A stretch of DNA of 11,666 nucleotides, taken from the NCBI GenBank assembly GCA_013821525.1, contig JACDGR010000073.1:1-11666 (forward strand), given 5' to 3'. The notes below the pieces were generated by a model that did no database searches, was not told the origin of the DNA, and worked only from the letters and a program-made list of their open reading frames with translations. Below are positions 6,727 through 11,666 of the stretch, one piece after another (positions within the stretch are counted from its first letter, which is position 1; every line of letters starts with the position of its first letter). A program made the position numbers and the translations under genes. Source of the DNA: Actinomycetota bacterium. Lineage in GTDB: Bacteria > Actinomycetota > Thermoleophilia > Gaiellales > Gaiellaceae.

Positions 6727-8079
6727 TTAAGCGACGAACTCGTCGGCAACCGACAGCGCGTCATCGAGTGCGGCGAGCGCCTCGTCGAGCTCTTCGCGCG
6801 TGATCGTCAGCGGCGGACAACACATGACGACGTTCCAGTGCGTCATCAGATAAAGCCCGCGGTCGAGCGCGCGCTTCATTACCGCGGCCATCGGTTTTGC
6901 TGCCTCGCCGCTCGCGTTGAACGGGACGAGCGGCTCGCGTGTCTCGCGGTCTTTGACGAGCTCGAGCCCCCAGAAGCAACCGAGGCCGCGCACATCGCCG
7001 ATCGAGGGATGTCGCTCCGCGAGCTTCGCCAGCTCGGTCGCGAAGATTTCCCCCGTCGCCGCTGCCTGCTCGACAATACCTTCCTCCTGGAACGCCTCGA
7101 TCGACGCGACCCCGGAGGCGCACGCGAGCGGATGCCCGCTGTAGGTGAGCCCGCCGGCGAAGTACTTGTCGCGCATCCAGTCGGCGATCGGCTTGCGCAC
7201 GACCATCGCGCCGAGCGGGACGTAGCCCGAGTTGATGCCCTTGGCGACAGTCAGGATGTCTGGGACGACATTCCAGTTGTCGACTGCGAACCACTTGCCG
7301 GTGCGGCCGAAGCCCGCCATCACCTCGTCGGCGATCAGGAGGATGCCGTGCTTGTCGCAGGTCTCGCGGATCGATTGCAGGTAGCCGTCCGGCGGCACGA
7401 TGATCCCGTTCGTGCCGGTGACGGTCTCGAGGATCACCGCCGCGACGGTGTGCGCGCCCTCGTACTGCAGGATCTCCTCGAGGTGGGGCCCGCCGGTGCA
7501 GACGGGGCAGGGGTCGGGGTGGCCGGCGGGGCAGCGGTAGGTGTACGGGTCGAACATCCGCACGACGCCCGGCAGGCCCGGCTCTGCGGGCCAGCGCCGC
7601 GGGTCGCCGGTCAGCGTCATCGCGCCGCCCGTTGCACCGTGGTAGCTGCGGTAGCGCGCGATGATCTTGTGGCGCCCGGTGTACCAGCGGGCGAGCTTGA
7701 TCGCGTTCTCGTTCGCCTCGGCGCCGCCGTTCGTGAAGAACGACATCTGGAGGTCGCCGGGGGTGATCTCCGCGAGGAGCTTGCCGAGTCGAGAGCGTGA
7801 CTCGGTCGCCATCGGCGGCCCGATCGTCGCGAGCTGCTCGGCCTGATCCTTGATCGCCTGCACGACCTTCGGATGCGAATGGCCGATCGACACGTTGACG
7901 AGCTGCGACGCGAAATCGAGGTAGCGATTCCCGTCGTAGTCCCAGAAGTAGCGTCCCTCGGCGCGCTCGACCGCGATCGGGTTGATCGCGTCCTGCACGC
8001 TCCAGGAGTAGAGGACGTACTTTTTCGCGTCCTCGACGATCTGCCTGCCGAGTGCCGCTCCCGTCTCCGTCGTCGCCAT
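6727..8079 (-). CDS. Class III (omega) PLP-dependent aminotransferase
   Basis: 450 residues, normal for the family. Fold-type I class III features: YFWDYDGNRYLDF at 44-56, the phosphate-binding FTNGGAEANENAIKLAR at 115-131, ILIADEV (D251 pairs with the PLP ring nitrogen) and TVAKGINSGYVPLGA with K280 as the Schiff-base lysine. The enzyme moves an amino group from an omega-amino donor to pyruvate or 2-oxoglutarate. Overall flavour is closest to taurine-, beta-alanine- or gamma-aminobutyrate-type transaminases, but the donor is not readable from sequence. A Cys-rich insertion, CPAGHPDPCPVC (183-194), looks like a metal knuckle or subgroup mark. The start ATG (8077-8079) has AGGA 7 nt upstream. 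It leads the operon with the Nudix and GNAT genes. An MmsA-type dehydrogenase 1.6 kb away could consume a semialdehyde product. Confidence 0.92.
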   Translation of the reverse strand: MATTETGAALGRQIVEDAKKYVLYSWSVQDAINPIAVERAEGRYFWDYDGNRYLDFASQLVNVSIGHSHPKVVQAIKDQAEQLATIGPPMATESRSRLGKLLAEITPGDLQMSFFTNGGAEANENAIKLARWYTGRHKIIARYRSYHGATGGAMTLTGDPRRWPAEPGLPGVVRMFDPYTYRCPAGHPDPCPVCTGGPHLEEILQYEGAHTVAAVILETVTGTNGIIVPPDGYLQSIRETCDKHGILLIADEVMAGFGRTGKWFAVDNWNVVPDILTVAKGINSGYVPLGAMVVRKPIADWMRDKYFAGGLTYSGHPLACASGVASIEAFQEEGIVEQAAATGEIFATELAKLAERHPSIGDVRGLGCFWGLELVKDRETREPLVPFNASGEAAKPMAAVMKRALDRGLYLMTHWNVVMCCPPLTITREELDEALAALDDALSVADEFVA

Positions 8080-8082
8080 GGC

Positions 8083-8090
8083 AGGATCCT
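8083..8090. promoter_or_regulatory. Palindromic AGGATCCT acting as Shine-Dalgarno for both divergent genes
   Basis: The two divergent start codons are separated by 15 bp (8080-8094). Inside lies AGGATCCT, a perfect 8-bp palindrome. On the + strand its AGGA is 8 nt before the GNAT ATG at 8095; on the - strand its AGGA is 7 nt before the aminotransferase ATG at 8079. Both spacings are ideal. With so little room, at least one promoter must sit inside the opposite gene. Confidence 0.6.
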
Positions 8091-8094
8091 AGTT

Positions 8095-8565
8095 ATGAGC
8101 GAGCGGATCGTCACAGAGCAGCTGGTTCTCGAGCCGCTGGCGCAGGAAACGGCGCGTGCCATCGTCGCGGGCGAGCCCGACGGGCTCCTGCGCGGGGACG
8201 GCTGGCCGCACGCGGACACGCTGGACGCGCTGGGGATGGTCGCCGAGTACGGCTCGGAGGCGTGGCTGATCCTTAAGGACGGCGTTGTGATCGGAGACGC
8301 TGGGACACACGGCCCGCCGGATGAGCACGGCGATGTGGAGATCGGGTACGGGCTGGCTGCGCCTGTGCGAGGGCGCGGCCTGGCGTCCGAGTTCGTGCCC
8401 GCGCTCGCCGAGCACGTGCTGGCGCGCGCAGAGGTGCGTCGCGTCGTCGCACGCGCGGTGCTCGCCGACAACCTCCCGTCCCGCCGCGCGCTCGAGCGGG
8501 CCGGCTTTCGGCTCGAGCGGGAGCAAGACGGCCTCACCTGGTACGCGCTAGGCCCAGCCGGCTAG
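8095..8565 (+). CDS. GNAT family N-acetyltransferase, RimJ/RimL-like (Acetyltransf_3 type)
   Basis: 156 residues from the ATG at 8095. The protein begins ERIVTEQLVLEPL, the usual 'T.RL.LRPL' opening of RimJ/RimL-type GNATs. EIGYGLAAPVRGRGLASEFV at 82-101 supplies the acetyl-CoA pyrophosphate loop (RGRG-LA), and LADNLPSRRALERAGF at 123-138 is the classical asparagine/serine-helix motif near the C-terminus. Such enzymes acetylate alpha- or side-chain amino groups of proteins, antibiotics or small molecules; the substrate is not evident. The frame stays open far upstream across the aminotransferase, but the GNAT fold and the AGGA at 8083-8086 place the start here. It is divergent from the aminotransferase and belongs to a different GNAT subgroup from the other two GNATs in the window. 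Confidence 0.85.
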   Translation: MSERIVTEQLVLEPLAQETARAIVAGEPDGLLRGDGWPHADTLDALGMVAEYGSEAWLILKDGVVIGDAGTHGPPDEHGDVEIGYGLAAPVRGRGLASEFVPALAEHVLARAEVRRVVARAVLADNLPSRRALERAGFRLEREQDGLTWYALGPAG

Positions 8566-8571
8566 ACCGAT

Positions 8572-8584
8572 CGACGGACCGTCG
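8572..8584 (+). terminator. Small palindrome after the GNAT stop, possible terminator
   Basis: CGACGG-A-CCGTCG is a perfect inverted repeat starting 7 bp after the TAG at 8563-8565. As RNA it would form a 5-bp stem with a GAC loop. No U-tract follows. The position is right for a terminator but the stem is short. Confidence 0.28.
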
Positions 8585-8604
8585 CTCGCTCGAGCCCGCG
8601 CAAT

Positions 8605-8667
8605 CAGACCGCAGCATGCAGACCGCCGCGTGCAGACCGCCGCGTGCAGACCGCCGCGTACAGATCG
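8605..8667. repeat. 14-bp tandem repeat, four units plus a partial fifth
   Basis: The unit CAGACCGCCGCGTG occurs head to tail at 8605-8618 (diverged, CAGACCGCAGCATG), 8619-8632, 8633-8646 and 8647-8660 (last base changed to A), with a partial CAGATCG at 8661-8667. Units 2 and 3 are identical. The 14-bp period is not a multiple of three, which argues against a coding repeat. TGCAGACCG recurs alone at 8701-8709. Confidence 0.9.
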
Positions 8668-8842
8668 ACTCATTCGAACGAGCCCAGCCGGCAGCAGTGC
8701 TGCAGACCGGCCGGCATCCCACCGGAGTGCCCGTTCGTCCAACGCCGCCTATGGCGCCGGCGGGGCCCAATGCCCGCCCAAGCACCGTGCCGCACGGCCG
8801 CGCCGAACACAACCCCTGTGGAAAGAAAGTCACAGTTGGGTA

Positions 8843-8859
8843 ACGGTGCCTGGCACCGT
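8843..8859. repeat. 17-bp palindrome ACGGTGCC-T-GGCACCGT
   Basis: Two perfect 8-bp arms are separated by a single T. The palindrome lies 31 bp beyond the 3' end of the broken minus-strand GNAT. As RNA it would fold as a tight hairpin with a terminal loop of 3 or more nt. It may be a terminator for the minus-strand gene, a protein-binding site, or one copy of a dispersed palindromic element. No second full copy is present in the window. Confidence 0.7.
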
Positions 8860-8889
8860 AGTTCGCTTGCACCAGAGTTCACCTCCGGT

Positions 8890-9647
8890 CTAGAGGCGAT
8901 CGACGAGCAGCTGAAGCTGGCCGTGACTCTCGAAGCCGAGCTGCGCGAGCACCGGCGCGGACATCTCGCCTGCTTGCACGACGAGGAGCGGGGCGCCGCG
9001 CTCGGCGGCATGCTCCCAGCGCGCACGGACGAGCGCGCGGTACACACCGCGGCCGCGCGCCTCCGGGAGCACCGCTCCGCCGAAGAGGGCGACACCCTGA
9101 TCCATGTCGATGCCGCGGGCGAAGCCAACTGGTTTGTCGTCGACGACCGCGATGTAGTGGCGGACGGCGTTGCCGATGCCTGGCGGCGACCAACGCGCCT
9201 CCTCGACCGCGCGCTGTTCGATGTGTTCGTCCGCGTCGACGTTCCAGACGTCCCAGTCGACGACGAGCCCCGCGAGCAACTCGTCGAACGTGGTGACGGG
9301 CCGCACGTCCACATCCGGGACGACCGGTGGCGGCGACGTGCACGTCATCCCCGTCAGGGTCGGCACCTCGTCCGGGACGAGCCCGAGCTCCAGCAGGCGG
9401 TCACGCACGTCCGCCGGCGTAGCCGACCACCCGAGCCACCACGTGATCGTCTTCAGGCCGCGACGCCTCGACTCGGCGCGCGTCCACTCCACCGCAGCCT
9501 CGACCGCGTCGAGTCGCACCCGTTGCACTGACGCCTTCTGGGGCCTGCGATGTAGACGAACCCGTTGCGGTCGAGATGCTCGAAGGACGGCTGGGCGCGA
9601 ACATGGACGGCGGTGTCCTCGGCGAGCTCTGCGAGTGTCGCTGCCAT
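8890..9647 (-). pseudogene. GNAT acetyltransferase paralogue split by a -1 frameshift
   Basis: The downstream part (8890-9528) encodes a clear GNAT: PEARGRGVYRALVRARWEH, then AERGAPLLVVQ, closely matching the GNAT at 5396-6181. It lacks a proper start and the N-terminal part. That part is in another frame directly upstream: ATG at 9647, with FEHLDRNGFVYIAGP reading up to about 9543. Adding one base to the run of four G at 9540-9543 (C on the coding strand) joins the pieces through ...IAGPQKASVQRVRLD... and gives 252 residues, close to the paralogue's 261, with the halves aligning along its N-terminus (GRICVLQG region, then VWWIG / ITWWLG). So it is a recent frameshift or a base-calling error in a homopolymer. 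No Shine-Dalgarno precedes 9647, and a TAGCGT on that strand (9662-9657) would fit a nearly leaderless transcript. If the frameshift is real, the product is probably inactive. Confidence 0.78.
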
Positions 9648-9731
9648 CCCGGGTGCACGCTACCGCGCCCGCCGGCAGGGGCAGCGCATCGGATCGACTA
9701 CGCTCCCGCTAGCCATTTTCGAGGAGGACCC
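9648..9731. promoter_or_regulatory. Divergent 84-bp promoter region of mmsA and the broken GNAT
   Basis: On the + strand, TACGCT (9699-9704) fits TANNNT and lies 27 bp before the mmsA start; no matching -35 is obvious. The mmsA ribosome-binding site GAGGAGG (9721-9727) ends 4 nt before the ATG. On the - strand, TAGCGT (9662-9657) lies 9 bp before the GNAT start. The RBS is firm; the -10 calls are tentative. Confidence 0.33.
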
Positions 9732-11246
<1,515 letters not shown>

Positions 11247-11255
11247 GTCTCGGCG

Positions 11256-11666
11256 TCACGTACGCGAGCGAGAGGCGCTCGCAGCGAACGCGAGCAGCGC
11301 GAGCGCACCGTTCACGACCGCGATCGCCAGGAAGAGCGCGGCCGCGAACGGCCCGCCGTCGTCCCAGCCGAAGAGGATGCAGAGGACGACTGAGATCCCC
11401 ACGATCCCGAGACGCTCCGTGCGCGACCAGGCGTCGTACCCCACGAGCAGCCGGGCGACCCTCAGCCACCACGGCCCGAACGGCTGGATCGACGGAGCAT
11501 CCGAGCGCGCCTGACCGATCAGCACCGGTGCGCGGCGTGCGGCGTCGCGACCTTTGAAGAAGAGGACGACGGCGGCGTAGACGAAGAAGTGGGCGAGCAC
11601 GTCGCGGCGCGTGCCATGCGCGAGCGCAAGCGCGAGTGCGCCGGCCCCCAGCGCGCCGTCGAGGAG
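11256..11666 (-). CDS. Integral membrane protein, C-terminal part (5' end outside window)
   Basis: The frame is open from the window's right edge to the TGA at 11256-11258, giving 136 residues with no stop. A GTG at 11600 is the first internal start but is not needed, since the frame runs out of the window. At least four hydrophobic segments are visible: ALGAGALALALA, HFFVYAAVVLFF, GIVGISVVLCILFGW and the terminal ALFLAIAVVNGALALLAFA. A polar basic loop (KGRDAARR) and the stretch GYDAWSRTERLGI lie between them, and the tail is Ser/Arg-rich. I do not recognise the family with certainty. The pattern of loops and helices would suit the C-terminus of a CDP-alcohol phosphatidyltransferase, but the catalytic motif would be upstream of the window. 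Confidence 0.6.
   Translation of the reverse strand, partial: LLDGALGAGALALALAHGTRRDVLAHFFVYAAVVLFFKGRDAARRAPVLIGQARSDAPSIQPFGPWWLRVARLLVGYDAWSRTERLGIVGISVVLCILFGWDDGGPFAAALFLAIAVVNGALALLAFAASASRSRT

Larger units (their letters stand above)
8566..8889. other. Non-coding interval of about 320 bp
   Basis: This is the longest gene-free stretch, lying between the small GNAT (+) and the 3' end of the broken GNAT (-). It holds a palindrome just after the GNAT stop, a 14-bp tandem repeat, GCAGCA-G-TGCTGC (8691-8703), and a 17-bp palindrome near the right end. Open frames across it begin with repeat-derived peptides and have no ribosome-binding site or recognisable domain, so I read them as chance. 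No tRNA, promoter or mobile-element end was recognised. Confidence 0.6.

Noticed and set aside
6307..7800. A 497-codon + strand frame opposite the Nudix and aminotransferase genes
   Set aside because: It is antisense to two well-supported enzymes, and its composition is typical of a complement-strand shadow.
8605..8667. CRISPR array
   Set aside because: The repeats are only 14 bp, directly adjacent with no spacers, and no cas gene is present.
8644..9531. A 295-codon + strand frame from the tandem repeats through the broken GNAT
   Set aside because: It starts in the 14-bp repeat without a ribosome-binding site, and the minus strand of the same segment encodes clear GNAT motifs.
9576..9731. 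N-terminal extension of MmsA by 52 residues
   Set aside because: The family starts close to the ATG at 9732, which has a strong GAGGAGG site. The extension overlaps the divergent GNAT and carries no MmsA sequence.

Overview
The window is high-GC bacterial DNA, densely packed with genes on both strands. It has no rRNA, tRNA, CRISPR array, transposase or phage gene that I can see. A NADPH:F420 reductase beside a stand-alone F420-0:glutamate ligase, a secreted Rpf-like wall hydrolase, a GAF/GGDEF/HD-GYP signalling protein and several GNAT proteins suggest an actinobacterium. I would guess class Thermoleophilia (Gaiellales or Solirubrobacterales relatives). That placement is inferred from gene content and protein flavour, not from a marker gene.

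Layout. 1-1174 (+): the 3' end of npdG overlaps cofE by 4 bp, forming a coenzyme F420 module. 1175-1355: a regulatory stretch with a possible terminator hairpin, a GAAC/GTTC inverted-repeat cluster that resembles an actinobacterial LexA (SOS) box, and a structured 5' leader. 1356-2183 (+): secreted transglycosylase/Rpf-like protein, followed by a strong hairpin. 2313-5360 (+): a 1015-residue cytoplasmic c-di-GMP enzyme with order GAF-GGDEF-GAF-GAF-GAF-HD-GYP. 8079-5396 (-): a tight operon of class III aminotransferase, CoA-pyrophosphatase-like Nudix hydrolase and GNAT acetyltransferase. 8095-8565 (+): a small GNAT, divergent from the aminotransferase across only 15 bp, where one palindrome can serve as the Shine-Dalgarno for both genes. 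8566-8889: non-coding, with a 14-bp tandem repeat and a 17-bp palindrome. 9647-8890 (-): a second copy of the operon's GNAT type, broken by an apparent single-base frameshift. 9732-11246 (+): CoA-acylating (methyl)malonate-semialdehyde dehydrogenase. 11666-11256 (-): the C-terminal part of an unidentified membrane protein that runs off the window.

How the genes may work together. NpdG and CofE supply and recharge F420. The aminotransferase and the MmsA-type dehydrogenase could form a route from a beta-amino acid to acetyl-CoA or propionyl-CoA (semialdehyde, then acyl-CoA), although they are not in one operon. The wall hydrolase with its regulatory leader and the c-di-GMP protein are adjacent but look separately transcribed. 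I see no wholly new multi-gene system. The best leads are the leader and operator region before the wall hydrolase, the multi-GAF GGDEF/HD-GYP protein, and the frameshifted GNAT paralogue.
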